From NCBI RefSeq assembly GCF_000003605.2, contig NW_003109983.1, forward strand, positions 171,677 to 235,676: a stretch of DNA of 64,000 nt, written 5' to 3'. Positions 37,400-51,250 of this stretch are shown piece after piece. Every line of letters begins with the position of its first letter. Within the stretch, counting starts at the first letter, position 1. This stretch comes from Saccoglossus kowalevskii. Its lineage: Eukaryota; Hemichordata; Enteropneusta; Harrimaniidae. A program made the position numbers and the translations under genes. A model generated the notes under the pieces. That model made no database searches. It was not told the DNA's origin and was given only the letters and a program-made list of their open reading frames with translations.

Positions 37400-40300
37400 A
37401 TAATAATAATGTTCATTGACCACCGCTAAATTAGTGATGGAGTTTTTAAAGTTGGCAGTGTTTAAAAATGATAATTGCAATAATTAAGTATGCCTTTTTT
37501 GCCAACAGTTTTTTTTTTTCTGATTGTATCTGATTGTTATTGATGTGATCATGTAGTAGTGTGATTATCCTGTTCTCGCTATGTTGTGTCAATAATCTGG
37601 TCATACTAACCAGTCAGGTAGTGGGGAGGTTTTCCGTGCATGTCAATATTGTAGATTGGAGTGTAGTATTCTAAATATACATATATTCGTCTTGTCTGAG
37701 AAATTGCATACTATTATCTAATTATTTTGCGAACATTATTATTTTATAATCCGAGGACAGTTCCAACAAATGTTAGTGTTAGATATTATATAAATTGGCA
37801 ATTAATGCATTGTGTGACAATATGCAATGTAATGTTGTAATTAACAGGGAGCGCATCTGCTCACAATGACGATTCACATGTGCAAAATTATGAGTTCCAG
37901 TCTCGCGTTTCATGTTTCTATTCATATGTGCTGAAAATTGAAATTCCATCTATCGGTTAACTGCCCTCAATGTTAAGAGAATGTAAGTTGCATACCATCA
38001 TGGGAATACAACCTGGCTATGCAAAACCCCTGACGACGCTAGAAAACTGACATAGTCTAAACACTCTGTGTGATTTAATCTTTGTATTAAGGTAAGTGTT
38101 TTATTTTGTGACGGAATCGTATCAAATTTCATATCAACCTCATGAAGGTGGTTACAATAATGTAATTCCATGCATCCAACATCGAAGATATCGAGTCAAC
38201 GTTAAATCGCCAGTTTGAAGGCATGCTCTATGATATCTAACTATTTAACTGAATAGCCTCTAAACTGGAGGATATGATGAACGCCTACATTGAATTGTGA
38301 CAGTAGCTACTAATAATTACGACATTTGTAGATACAACTCAGCTGTCTCTGTCGTAATTTACACGCAATCAGTGAACACAATATTTGTTATACATTTCAG
38401 GATACTTGTTATTAATATTAGATATTTATTTAAGAAAATTGTTACACGAGGCAAATTTATAGATCCATGTAACACAATCTGATTCAAATAGCAAATTAAT
38501 AATGAAATAAATCTAATTTTCACAAATTCAGTTAAAATAACTAAAAAATATGTGTGCCTTGTGATATATACCAGGACAACTACGAATTGTTAGGAATAAT
38601 ATAAACTACTATGCATAGATAAAAATAAACATAAGCCTTTCCATTTTCTACAGCTTTCATGTATGTTATGTAAATTCATATTGATATGATTATTGTTTCA
38701 AGTAAGTAATATGCAGTTTAAATTAGCTTGATTACTTGTGTTAACTATATTAATCAAGACGGACTGAAACATAGCAGCCAGCATGGCACGTTTAAACATG
38801 TTGCGAATACTGCTCAATGGTAGATATGCAGCACGAGCTCACTCTTTATATTTCAGTCAACATGGTATGAGCAAACATAATAAGTAAATATAAGTAAGAA
38901 ATACGGTGTGTTGAAGTCTATGAATTGGCAAAGACGTTTTTGGTTTTAACAGCTGAATAAAACTATGGTACTATCCGGGTTTTTTCGATCTGCATTATGC
39001 TTTATAAAGAGTTCGCAGTAACGATGAGAGAAATGCGAGAAACACCATGTTTTTATAACAGATACATAATACTGTGTTCATTGTCACACATGGTGTAGCA
39101 GTACGTGTCTATTGCATTGTGCTGTAGGGAAAATTCTCCTGACTAAATCAAAATATATTCAAAACCATTGGCTGTCAGTCAGGTGTATTGGTCAGGTGTT
39201 AGTGTAGACCCGAAAATAAGTATTCATAACATGATCAACAGTGTAATTATGGACGTTATGTGTCGAGAATGAGTGGCTAGTTAAGTTGAAAACGTTTTTC
39301 ATACCTTTGTAAACTAGATAAAACACTTTCGCATGGTTGCACTGTTTTTTATGTCTCGCCAGTCTGTCTGATCATTTAATGTCAGAAAAATGGGATTTAG
39401 ATTTTATATTGTATACCTATTGATATTCATGGTTGAGGCAATTTCAACATGTTTTTTTGTTTGTGTGAATCGACCCCTTTAATTTCAAAAACCACGTACA
39501 CGGGGGAGCAGTATGATAATTGGATATGACCCTTGATAATCAATGTATATGTACTCCTGGTAGTAGCCTATCATACTGTCACCAATGGGCAGTTTTATAA
39601 GGTCAATGAAAAATGTCCCCTCAGTCAGTCAATGTAGCTTCCTTATACTTCTTATACGTACCTTTCCACTGTATTGTAAAGTAGCATTTTCATCACAATA
39701 CCATTTTACTGAATTGTCTAAGCTTGAGTTTTTCGGCGTCAATTATATTAGGCCATTCGTCGCTGCTAGATTTGATAGGTAATGATCAATATTATTAAGT
39801 TAAATAAATAAATAAATAAATGAAGGAATTTTTAAGTTGTGCTGTCCTTAGTTAAATCAATATTAGGTTTTACTTCTATGCAAAAAATGGTTTTGTATCA
39901 GTGTTTCTTGTAGTGTAATGCTGCTAGAAACTACACAATCAGATGTACATAGTGCTACCACCTTGTTATGAAGCAATTACAAAACACATTTAGTCATCTA
40001 ACAATTGACCAAGCACTAGAACATATACAGAAATAAGAACAAGGTCGGACGTGACCTCGTTTGAATAACCAGATCACAACATACTTTGCGGAGCCGTTTT
40101 GTTGATGAGATTTATGCAGAAGATGTTAAATACTCACCTGTAATGAACGATGGTGGACCTTCCAGAACAAAACGTGATAACCAACCATAATGTGCAGAAT
40201 AGTAAGAAGGTTTGGCGTTAACAGCAAAGATAACCAAGACGTAGTGCGTTTGGATAAACTTGATATTGCGATTTTAAAATTGCTATTATCGACTGCACAT

Positions 40301-40430
40301 TCGTCGTGTAGTTAAGATTAATCACTTTGTGAAAACCCGGCACAGAATTCCATTTAGAATAATTCAAGAGTCAAACCCTGCAAAATCCATGTCCAGTGTT
40401 TAATAGTATACCAAGATGCTGTTGCTGAAG
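37400..40430. other. no confirmed gene
   Basis: AT-rich DNA without a recognised family. It includes an (AAAT)n tract at 39802-39822 and one small candidate exon at 38783-38864 (listed separately). Confidence 0.5.
38783..38864 (+). other. candidate first exon with a mitochondrial-type leader
   Basis: ATG followed by 27 codons rich in Arg, Leu and Ala with no acidic residue (MARLNMLRILLNGRYAAR), ending at a GTATGAG donor. The composition is what a cleavable mitochondrial targeting peptide looks like. No following exon was recognised, so this may be chance. Confidence 0.2.
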
Positions 40431-41170
40431 ATGATCTGAATCAAATGATCTGTCAAGAACTGTCACCATTCCTAGTTCCAGCCGTTACGTTGGAGCTGCT
40501 GCAACAAACAGACAAAGCTTACTAGATGTGCTTGATCACCTCATTGGTACTTCTTCCAGAGTAGATGTTGTGTTTGACCATGATAATCCAAATACAATAA
40601 AAGATGTTACACGAGTTAGAAAAGCTAGGGGTAGCAGGCCAATTCGGCGCAAAATTACTTGCAGAGATAAAAATAAAGCTGACCTCTCAAAATCCTTGAG
40701 CCATCAACAGCAACAGCAAATAAACAACATTGTGTTTTACTATATGGAATCAAGATAAATAATGCAATTCCCATGAAAATGCCATCATATCACGAAGTAA
40801 CACGATGACAGTTCTGTTGACTTGGTCAAACGTTCACTTGGAAACTTTTCGAAGCATATGATAATTTGCTAAATAAGGTTGGCGTTGGTACCGTAACTGA
40901 TACGACAATGGGAAAAGTGCAAAACTTGTCTGCTGACTCAATGATGTCTGCTACAGAGTCTTTTTAAGATCAGCAAATACCCCGGAAGGTTGCGACCAAC
41001 ACATCTATCCTTGTAACACAAATTAACGTGCAGCCTACCAAAGCATGGTCTGATATGTATCCAAAATGTCTTCCACTAATACATTGCCGTAGAAGCTGTT
41101 ACACAGTTAGGTGATGTACTGAGACCCGTGTTTGTATTGAATCCAAATATTGAGAAGAACTAGGAACATT
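40430..41170 (+). pseudogene. unassigned decayed coding-like segment
   Basis: The stretch has the base composition and long frames of former coding DNA, but the frame changes repeatedly. One frame gives a 76-codon stretch ending at TAA near 40758, with RRKITCRDK and a run of five glutamines (SHQQQQQ). Others further on give VTDTTMGKVQNLSADSMM and LGDVLRPVFVLNP, each cut by stops. It differs from the AT-rich flanks. I do not recognise the protein family, and no splice pattern explains the frame changes. Confidence 0.35.
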
Positions 41171-41870
41171 CCACAACTACTGCAGTGGTGATATTCATCT
41201 GCACATGGAAGATTACATCTAATATAAAATGTATAATTAATCATGTTTAGTTTATTTGTGAAAAATATGCCACTACAAACTTGTTTTAGTATATAATAAA
41301 TATGGTTTGTATGCATTGTATACGCGCATGTCAGTTTAGCTGATATATTTTTTAAGATACTGGTTATGACACTGGTTTGCATAATGGGTTAAGTTTGAGT
41401 TTTAGAATTACCCGGTTAATGTATTCAGTATAATTGGTGTAAACTAATAACTAGCATGGGGGACTGCTAACATTGCAATGTCTCTAAAGTAAATTCTAGT
41501 TTTTTTATTTATTAACTAATTATTTTATTTACATAGGCCCCAATTTGACACCTTACTTGAAGATCTATGATCACTTGATACGATACATTGTTTTTAATGA
41601 ATGCTCATAATTCGAAGTTGAATAAGCATTATCTTGGACAACATAATGCAAAGTCCCATATACACATTGGTCTAAAAATCATTTCTAGATAATAAATATA
41701 TCATAGCCTTGTAAATGGGGTTTTATTCTCTCCAGAGTTCAAAATATAATGTCTTTATTTATTGGATATGTATGTTATTAACTGTATATAATTTTGATTC
41801 ACAGACCTATGCTGATATTATTTATTACATTCAGCATGAATTAATTATGATTTATTAATACGATATTTCA

Positions 41871-42011
41871 ATGGATGAAAACATGGATGCTATTCCAGAT
41901 CATTATATGGATCATCGTCGAACCTTTTTTGCAGAAGCTTTGCAGTGCCATGACTTTGACCGTCTATTCCTCACCAACAACATTACTTTGATAGAAGAGA
42001 TCCAGTTGTAA
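41871..42011 (+). other. short unassigned open frame, 46 codons
   Basis: ATG-started frame rich in Asp, His and Arg (MDENMDAIPDHYMDHRR), ending at TAA. A frame-shifted continuation gives HYFDRRDPVVNIKG. The style resembles the leader of Harbinger-type transposases, but the match is too weak to call. Confidence 0.15.
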
Positions 42012-43370
42012 ATATCAAAGGGAGTAGAGTAAAAAACGTTCCCCGGTAACTATTCATTTATTATATGAGAAATTTTTTCAGCTACGTGAGCATTTGGGTG
42101 CGTGATGGGATTATATTTTAATCTCATGCTACAGTGCTTCTGCGTCCAATTTAAACTAAGATACGGCTTTTTACGGAATGGCATATTCTATTCTGGCGCT
42201 ATATGTATACATACATATACGTGTCCGGTAGTCCATAAAGGACACATACAAACGAAACAACTAATTGACCAAAAAGATAAAGGATGTGACTATAGATCAA
42301 CAGACTCATCTCTCTCTATCGCAGTTATTTGATTTAGTGTGTTGTGTTAAGTAAACACAAATTTTCCAAGTATACATCCCTAAAAAGATGACGACGAAAT
42401 GGGCTTCATTCAAACTACACAAAGTCATACACACAGACAACTCCATATAATAGGATATATACTAAATGTTAGCTAACTGTAATAATGTTTTCGTTAATGA
42501 GAGTTTATAAGTTTATAATTGGGTCAGATTGGCCCAATAACTTGATGACATTTTTAATAAGAATACTCCAACCTGTGACAACCTTAACAAATATGTTTTA
42601 TTTATACTAAATATGAGGCTTTGCTAATGAACTTTATGACAACAGGCTTACATCGGTAATTGATCTAGACATACCAACTTATTTCAATATACAATGAAAT
42701 AGCAATAGTTCATCTAAATTGGCATTGACCAGTTATGCTCATTATTCAAAAGCATATCTTCTATATACATATAGTAAGTTATATAGTAAGTTTCACAAAG
42801 TTTGTACACTCTAAACGTTCATTCAGCCAATCGGACGCGGGGGTTTGGTACATTTTGAGCTCAGTCGTCCGTAGGCCATCGCAACAGCAACGTCACTTTT
42901 ACCAACATATGCAGTCATTTCTGCATTTTATTAGCAGAATAATTATAAACAAAAATAGAACATGCATTAAAATTGTGTCTATTGCAAGACTATTCAACCA
43001 ACAACCAGTTCGGTGCTACTAGTTTCGTGCAGGAGTGATTTATATACGTCTTTTTATTGCGTTTAAAATTGTCGAAATGTATATTAATTAGGTAACTTGT
43101 CACTGGTAAATCCGTGAATTTTGTAACTTGCTATGATCAAGTAACAGGAAAGGAGGGTAGTTGCTTTCAAAATTTTGCGTTTCAAAAAACAAAAAAATTC
43201 AGTTCGTGACGATACAATTTAGAATTATTACCATGTTAGCTATCGGAAAGCATTTTGGCACAGTTTTACTGAAAAGACGATTTTTATGAATATTATTTTA
43301 TGCAAATAAGTTTTGTTTCAGCCAATGTAACATCCCCATACATATGTGCACAGAGATAAATATGTTAATA
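42012..43370. other. no gene recognised
   Basis: The first transmembrane domain of the ABC transporter pseudogene would be expected here, but no matching exon is visible. A slightly GC-richer patch at about 42830-42900 has no assigned role. Confidence 0.5.
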
Positions 43371-44441
43371 TACTATTCATGTGCATTCAAAGAAATTATT
43401 GCTGACGGAGGAAATCCAAACATATACCATAGAACCTGATTATGAGTATAATGCAATCGAGTTGTCCTCAGCACATTTTTCATGGAATAAAAAGAGTCAG
43501 AATGATCGTACATCTCAATCTCAAGATAGTAGTAAAATGACGAGCAATTATCTTGGTAATGCCAGTCAACATATCGAAGACAATGTAACATATCAACTTA
43601 GCCGTTAACAAGGTGAATGTATATTATGCTTGTAATGTGTAACTGTTCTTTGCATTTCTTGATTCAGAAACTTTTGAAATTGCTTTTGATTGTACAATAA
43701 AATTCTAATACTTGACTATATCAAAGATACTGTGATGAATATTGTAGACCTACTGTGTGTACTCTTTATTCAAGCATAATAGCGTAATATAATAAATTTA
43801 TGGTATCTTGTATGAATTTGCATATAAGATCATCGTGTCTGGGTTCGTTTCCGTACATGTTTTTCATTGATAATGACGCCACACACTATGTATATGCCTT
43901 ATATGGTGAATATAAAATATAAAACAAATTAATATCAATGTAAATTTTAAGGAATATTTATAATATAAATGTAAATTTTAAAGAATATTTCTGCAATTTA
44001 ATCACTTTCTGTTGAATTGTGTTTTATGATGTTGTGTCGATCAAAACTGTTGATTCGTTCGCATGCAAGCTGGGATTTCTTCAAATAATATATTAACATG
44101 TGCTGACATACAAAGACATATACACACTCATATGTTATTGGAAATAATACTAATATTCATTGAATCGTAAACATTAATTGACAAAATGGACAAATATGAA
44201 TGTGAACAAATTTGTTCAATTGTATTTGAACTTTGTACATGCCTAATATTTAGCTAATTTGATGACCAATTCACTCTCTTCGATACCGTATACTAGTTTG
44301 AACAAATATGTAGTTTTGAAGTAATTCCATATGCATCAGTCTAGGTAAGATTTAGACTTCAATAGTTGTATTAAGTACAGACAAATTTTGAATTCTATTC
44401 AGTGGAAACAATATCTAGTATTTTCGCATATTGTATTTCAG

Positions 44442-45061
<620 letters not shown>

Positions 45062-45321
45062 GTGAGTGAGTGCATATTTCTTGGTGTTTTCATGCTTCAT
45101 ATTAATTTCCAAGCTTAGATGATAATATAGTAAGTGTTATTGACACACCACTTTATATGGCTGTGTGATTACATTATACACCGTCGTGATACTGATCAAT
45201 TTGCTACACTTTTATTTTCAAAGAAAATTATGATTAGACATAATTGCCAAATCAAAAAAAAAATGAAATACGTGAGGTGTGGTATTACATACTTTGAATT
45301 TTTTGTTTCTTATTTATTTAG

Positions 45322-47383
45322 TATTTGAGCGGCTGTGACAAAATTCTAGTTGTGCAAGATGGCAGAATTCATGAAAGGGGAACACATTAGCAATTAATGA
45401 ATTATGGTGGTCATTATGCAAATTTAATAAAGCGTTTCCACAGTAAAGAAGTTACAGAATTGAATAACACAATTAAATAATGTAGTTTATGTTGATGCAT
45501 ATGCCACATGTGCTCACAGTGATTCATCCATGAGGCTTAATAACGCGTCACAGATATCAGTTGGTATTGCACATAATAATGAGGAGGAGGGTATGTACTA
45601 GTGAAATCATGGTTTAAATAAATTCGTATAAAATAGTATACAGTAGCGTTATTAATCAATTAATCGATTTGTTTGCTAAATATACTTAACTAGAAACTGG
45701 TAAATTAATGACAAAAGAAGAGCAAGCAGAAGGTGGTGTAAAATTGGCAACGTATCATGCTTATATAAAATACGCTGGAGGATATCTGATATCAATCTTC
45801 ACAATATTCACAATAGTTATTGTAACTGGTTGTGTTGCCGCTAGTAGTTGGTAGCTTGGTTACTGGATTGCTCACACTACTAATCAGGTAATTCATCAGT
45901 GTACAAAAGCAAACTTGACATTATTTGTTATTATTGTTCAAACATTCAATTTCATATTTACAGGTTGTGTACGTGTATATTTCTTCTCAAATAGGATACC
46001 AATAGCACATATACAAATGAGGCTTTTACTACTGGCTTTATAACAGAGAATACAGATACAGCGTATTTTGCTTATACGTATACTATCATAATTGTAATTA
46101 TGATTATGTTTGCTATTGTCAAATGTGTTCTATATGTCATGGTTAGTGTCATCATTTTGTTTTACACAAGTACATGATTCCATTGTGTGTTTTGTCTGTT
46201 TCTTTTGACAGGAGTGAATGGATATTTAAAAAAAAATCGTACATGGTATTATAATATTAACAGTATATCCACCCTTCAAAACTCAAACAAATATATTGAT
46301 ACTCATACTGACGCCATAACTTCCACTAATACTAACGATTTTTGTTGTTGTTGCTGTCATTCAAATTTAAATATACTATACTGAGATGTATTTAACTGAC
46401 ACAATCATATTACACTGAAAGCGGCAACTAGATTGCATAACGAAGTTTTCAAAAAAATGTTCCAAAGTCCAATGAATTTGTTTGATACTACGCCCTCCGG
46501 ACGAATTATAAACAGATTTTCAAAAGATCTGGATGAAGGTGAGCAAGAAGTTCCTGATGTTCAATTTAAAAAAAATATTTTCCCAATTGATGCTACTACA
46601 AATTAAAATCTACAATAGAGTTAGCTATAAATGCACCAGTATCAATTACTAGAGTAATGGTCTTCTTGGTTCTATATTATCAATGTATAGTAGAATACAA
46701 AGAATAATTGAGAATAACCTCATTGCATATATTAGTCTAAGAGCACATTACAACACGAAATACATAGATCAGATTGCTCTATAAGACCAAATATTTTACA
46801 TTTAAAACATGCCCAAATTCCAATATGGGGTTTTGACACAAATATATGCATACCACAGATACCAATTGTGTGGGGATTGGGAAACCACATATGAAATTGT
46901 ACAGTGAAACGATCATTTGCTATGTTCATCTGAAATACATAGGGATGGTAACATAATTCTTACATCTCTGTTTTAACTGGATTTTAGCACACGTCACTGA
47001 AATGCATGCGGGCTAGTGTGATAAAATATGTTTTTCAGTTGTGTCAATTATAAAAACAATATAATAAATAACAATATTCTATGTTTCCTTTTTTTACAGT
47101 TGGAGTACACTTGCCGATTTATATTGCACAGGCGATTACACTATGTAGCGCTCTATTTTTTTCTTTTCTGTCTATATCTTTGGTATTTCCGTGGTATCTG
47201 TTAGCCTTCATTCCTTTTAGCATAGTTTTGTCTTGTAGCTTATTCATACTTTCGACATGCAATGCGTGACCTAAAGCGACTTGACCATATTAGTAGGTCA
47301 CCTTGGCTTTCACACATGACTGCAACTACACAAGGAGTTTCTACTGTTCGTGCATACGGAAAATAAGGGGAATTCAGCAAAAG
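45322..47383 (+). pseudogene. ABC pseudogene, linker and second membrane domain exons
   Basis: Exons about 45322-45590 (end of NBD1 and linker, stop at 45388), 45694-45887 (LMTKEEQAEGG, membrane segment, Trp to stop at 45852), 45995-46141, about 46410-46538 (NLFDTTPSGRIINRFSKDLD, the coupling region) and 47100-47383. The last has two membrane segments, then a frameshift, then KRLDHISRSPWLSHMTATTQ and a stop at 47364. The following segment of the family, carrying the last membrane helices, is absent from 47384-47916; an AT microsatellite lies there instead. Confidence 0.88.
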
Positions 47384-47675
47384 GTGAGTTGGCTTCATAT
47401 ATTCCTTTTGAATTTCATTCATATTATTATTACCATATATCACTTGGTTTTTAGTCAGTGTGATTTGAGTGACATCAGCGGCGTGTATTATCCACTAATC
47501 TTCCTATTGTGAATAGTGGAGACCATGACGCCACTGGAATATGAACAACTAGTGTGAACAAATTATAATTGTACAGATCAAACGAAAATGTCGCTTGATT
47601 TGGTTTCCGTCGCGTACTGTTTGATCTCACATAGCAAGATAATGTTTGTTGTGCATATCGCCACGCATTGTATAA

Positions 47676-47679
<4 letters not shown>

Positions 47680-47709
<30 letters not shown>
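47680..47709 (+). repeat. (TA)n microsatellite
   Basis: About 15 TA units inside the pseudogene, in the interval that lacks the expected membrane-domain exon. Confidence 0.95.
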
Positions 47710-47712
<3 letters not shown>

Positions 47713-47916
47713 ATGAACTATATTGTATGTAACTAATTTATGTTCAGATTTGCAGATGTTTAATGGCGTGATTTGTTTATAGCAATTTGGCATATATTAG
47801 GTTCCTTGTGAAAAATGATGACGTCGAACAGGTGCCATGAAACAAATGATTTATATTTCTGAATTGTATGTGTATATGTCTGCACGTACTGTTTAGTTGT
47901 TATTGTTTGTTTTCAG

Positions 47917-50900
47917 AACTTAACATCTGAAGGTCCAGTAGTAACTGAAAATAGACCGTCCGATAACTGGCCTCACGCAGGTGCAATAGAATTACAAGAA
48001 TTGAAGTTGCGCTTTCGCGAAAACCTCCCTCTTGCTTTAAGGGGTGTCTCCTGCAAAGTAGAGTCAATGCAGACAATCAGAATTGTGGGTAGAACTGGAG
48101 CAGGTATGGACCGCAAATAACAATCATTAGCGACAATGTCTAGATGAATTTCAGCGATCATTTCAGTTATACCACTTTTAGGGTTGTCGATATTTTTCTA
48201 TTCTTGCCTTCATTATTTGGAAAGCGACACTTTTCAGTTTCCTCGTCTTCGACTGATTTATATGTAAATTGGGTAGTTTTGTTTAGTGCTGTCCCCGTCC
48301 ACTGGTTTATCGGGAAGTTTCAGGCCGAAGTTGTTCTCTCATTATAAACGTGCATAATAGTGCAATTACCTCTTACTTTTTAAAACATTGTTGTAGTGGC
48401 AAACCGAGAACTAAAACCACGTTTCTTCTAATTAGCCAAGCAATTCTACTAACTGAGGTAAGAAAGGTATAGATGAAAGATTGCAATGAGTATCCCAGAA
48501 TAACATATGCACCATGTAAGGCATGCCGGGTGCATTATGATCGTTTCTCTGATCTGACATTATCCATATATAAATCAACACGGGGTCTGTAGCAAATTCA
48601 CCGCCAACTGTGCGTATATGTATATTTACAACATATTTCAAATTGTTTGCTTTCAAACAAATTGTCGAGAAATTAAATTTTAATAAATGGTATATAATAA
48701 ATGGAGCTACAGAACAGAACACACAATCCTGAAAAAACATTAATATTTTATATAATGCATTAACACCATTTTTTTAATTACAGGAAAAACTTCACTTGGT
48801 GCTTGTTTATTTCGTCTGAGGGAGCTAAATTCCGGGGCTATTTATAATGATGGTATTAATATAGCGTCTCCAGTATTACAAGATTTGAAATCAAAATTGA
48901 CAATAATTGCCCAAGATCCTGTTTTGTTTGTTGGAACTGTCAGGATTGATTCTATGAATAATACTTGATACAGTGTGTGTATTTTGATCAATCGGGATTA
49001 TTTCCAACTAGTTATCTAACTCAAAACCAAACCAGTAGTAAGAGTATGTGTTTCTCAAATTGTAGGTATAATTTGGATCCATTTCAACAATATTCTGATG
49101 ATGAAGTTTGTTCAGCGTTGGAAAAATGTTACATGAAAGACACGGTAATCTCACATTACGAACATATAAATGCGAACACACACTAGATTCAAACTCACAA
49201 CCAACTTATTACGACTCGTATCAGTTTTCTCTAAACAGCGTGCCTGAACGCACCCTCACAGTAACTAGAAGAGCATCCGTCAGCTGAATTTTCAACTTCT
49301 TGGACATATGTATATTACCATGTATATATTAATTTGGGAAAAGTAGTTTATTCTGTTCTATCGATGAGCAAAAATATGTGAGCTTCAATCTATGCAACCA
49401 CTCAATCTTAAATTATTCGGATCAAGAAATATATACCCTTCTGAAGAATCTGTCATAATAGTCCTAGCTTGATTTTTTCGGACTGTTGGAATTTGTACAC
49501 GTGATTAATAGCATTATTCGGCAAATATAGTAAGATCATATTATAACATATTGGCCATTGTGTTTATCTTGCGTTTGTTCCTGACAAATCGTAATACTTA
49601 TAATCGTAATATTTTATGAACGATGTAAAGTGACATAATTTATATCTGACATATAACGCCCTCCACAAAAATAGATAACTTTGTCTAACTGCATGGGTTA
49701 TTAAGGGATTATAACACATCTTCCACACAAGAGACGATATAAGGTTATACAAACACGATTATGTACAAGATTATAGTACCAGGGCTCAACTGGGTCTTCC
49801 TCACAATACATTATGTGTGTGTTTTACTGGGATATAACATTATCCGCAAAAGAGATGTCACCGGCAATTCCGACCAAAGACAACAGTTTCGGGACCAAAA
49901 TGTGTGAATGACTTTAGGTATCAAAAGAACGAGGTAAGCAAGTTGTGGGCGTCTCACTTTCTAATAAAAATTGCATACTGAATTAGTACTATGCGCTAAG
50001 AGTTGCATAATAATCTACTTATGAACATTCACAATTTGGCTCCGAACATAGTATCAAAAAAATAGAACCAGCGGTTGTATTTGGAACAACAGTCAGTTTT
50101 GAAAACGAATATCGAGTATTTGTACAAACCTAAAATAGTGCATTCTAACTGGTAAAAATTGTCAGGCTGGAATTAATTAGTAAAATTGGTGTTACGTTTA
50201 CATAAATTGATCTTGTCAAATTCGTACAATATTATCATTATTGAATTATTGATGCATTTACTCCATCCCTCATTTTGTGAATTAACTATGATAGGTGCGA
50301 GAACTGGAACATAAATTGAATGCCCTTGTTGTTGAAAATTGTGACAACTTTTCCGTTGGTGAATGACAACTACTGTGCATGGCAAGGGCATTGCTCAGAA
50401 AATCTAAGGTAATGACATTTAATTCCGCATTGCGTTCTCGTCTAGGGACTTCGTGAGCTAGTTCCCGTGATAAACTGTTTGATTACATCTCCTGTACTTC
50501 CGTATGATATTCAGTAATTGTATGAAAAAATAAATGTATTAGACCACATATATACATTTGAAGTCATCGCAACTGTTCTTGGAAAATTTCTAACATACTG
50601 TTGTTGTTGGTATGTAGATATAAATATAGGTCGTCTTGTATAGATCCGTTGACTTTATGAAATCAATCATTATATACATATTTCGATATCATTTGGTACA
50701 ATTTGAAAATAAATAGGTTACTGACTGATTCACAGGGTTTAGTATCCCACATTTATAGTAACAACAGTAAGTGAGACATCAATTTAAATGTTATTAATAA
50801 CAGTATTGTTATGTTTCACTCTTAGATAGTCATGTTGGACGAGGCCACTGCTTCCACTGATACAGCGACTGATAGTCTTTTACAACAAACAATAAGAGAC

Positions 50901-51250
50901 GCATTTCAAGATTGTACTATGTTAATAATAGCACACAGGCTGAACACTGTATTGAATTGTGATAAAATTATGGTCATGGATAAGGGAAAGGTAAACAGCA
51001 ACATATTGCAATCAATGTGAATAATACGTCATGTACATACTGTTAGGGTAAGTTGTAGTTAGACAGTGTGTATCCGCACAATGATAATGAATTAGCGTGT
51101 GTTACTGTTAGGTGTGTTACTGACAATGAATTTCCTTTTTTTTTATTCTAGATTGTTGAGTTTGATGAACCTTCAATACTTCTTGCTAATACAAATTCAA
51201 GTTTTAGTTCATTAATGTCAGCCGCTGAAACAAATGTTTATATACAATAA
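47917..51250 (+). pseudogene. ABC pseudogene, NBD2 exons
   Basis: Six exons: 47917-48103 (lead-in and first half of Walker A, VGRTGAG), 48784-48943 ([11 protein letters not shown] to the Q-loop AQDPVLF), 49066-49144 (NLDPF block), 50295-50408 (signature FSVGE-stop-QLL), 50826-50990 (Walker [11 protein letters not shown]-loop AHRLNT) and 51152-51250 (C-terminus, TAA). Lengths of the last five equal those of the - strand copy. The donor after 48943 reads GA where the other copy has GT. Introns also align between the copies. Confidence 0.92.

Noticed and set aside
47281-47383. Treating the ABC + strand copy as a functional gene with alternative splicing
   Set aside because: Stops fall inside otherwise conserved blocks (TVRAYGK-stop, SVGE-stop-QLL, Trp to stop), which splicing cannot avoid without losing essential ATPase motifs.
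47680-47709. CRISPR or regulatory meaning of simple repeats
   Set aside because: These are plain dinucleotide microsatellites; no spaced direct repeats of CRISPR type exist and the DNA is eukaryotic.
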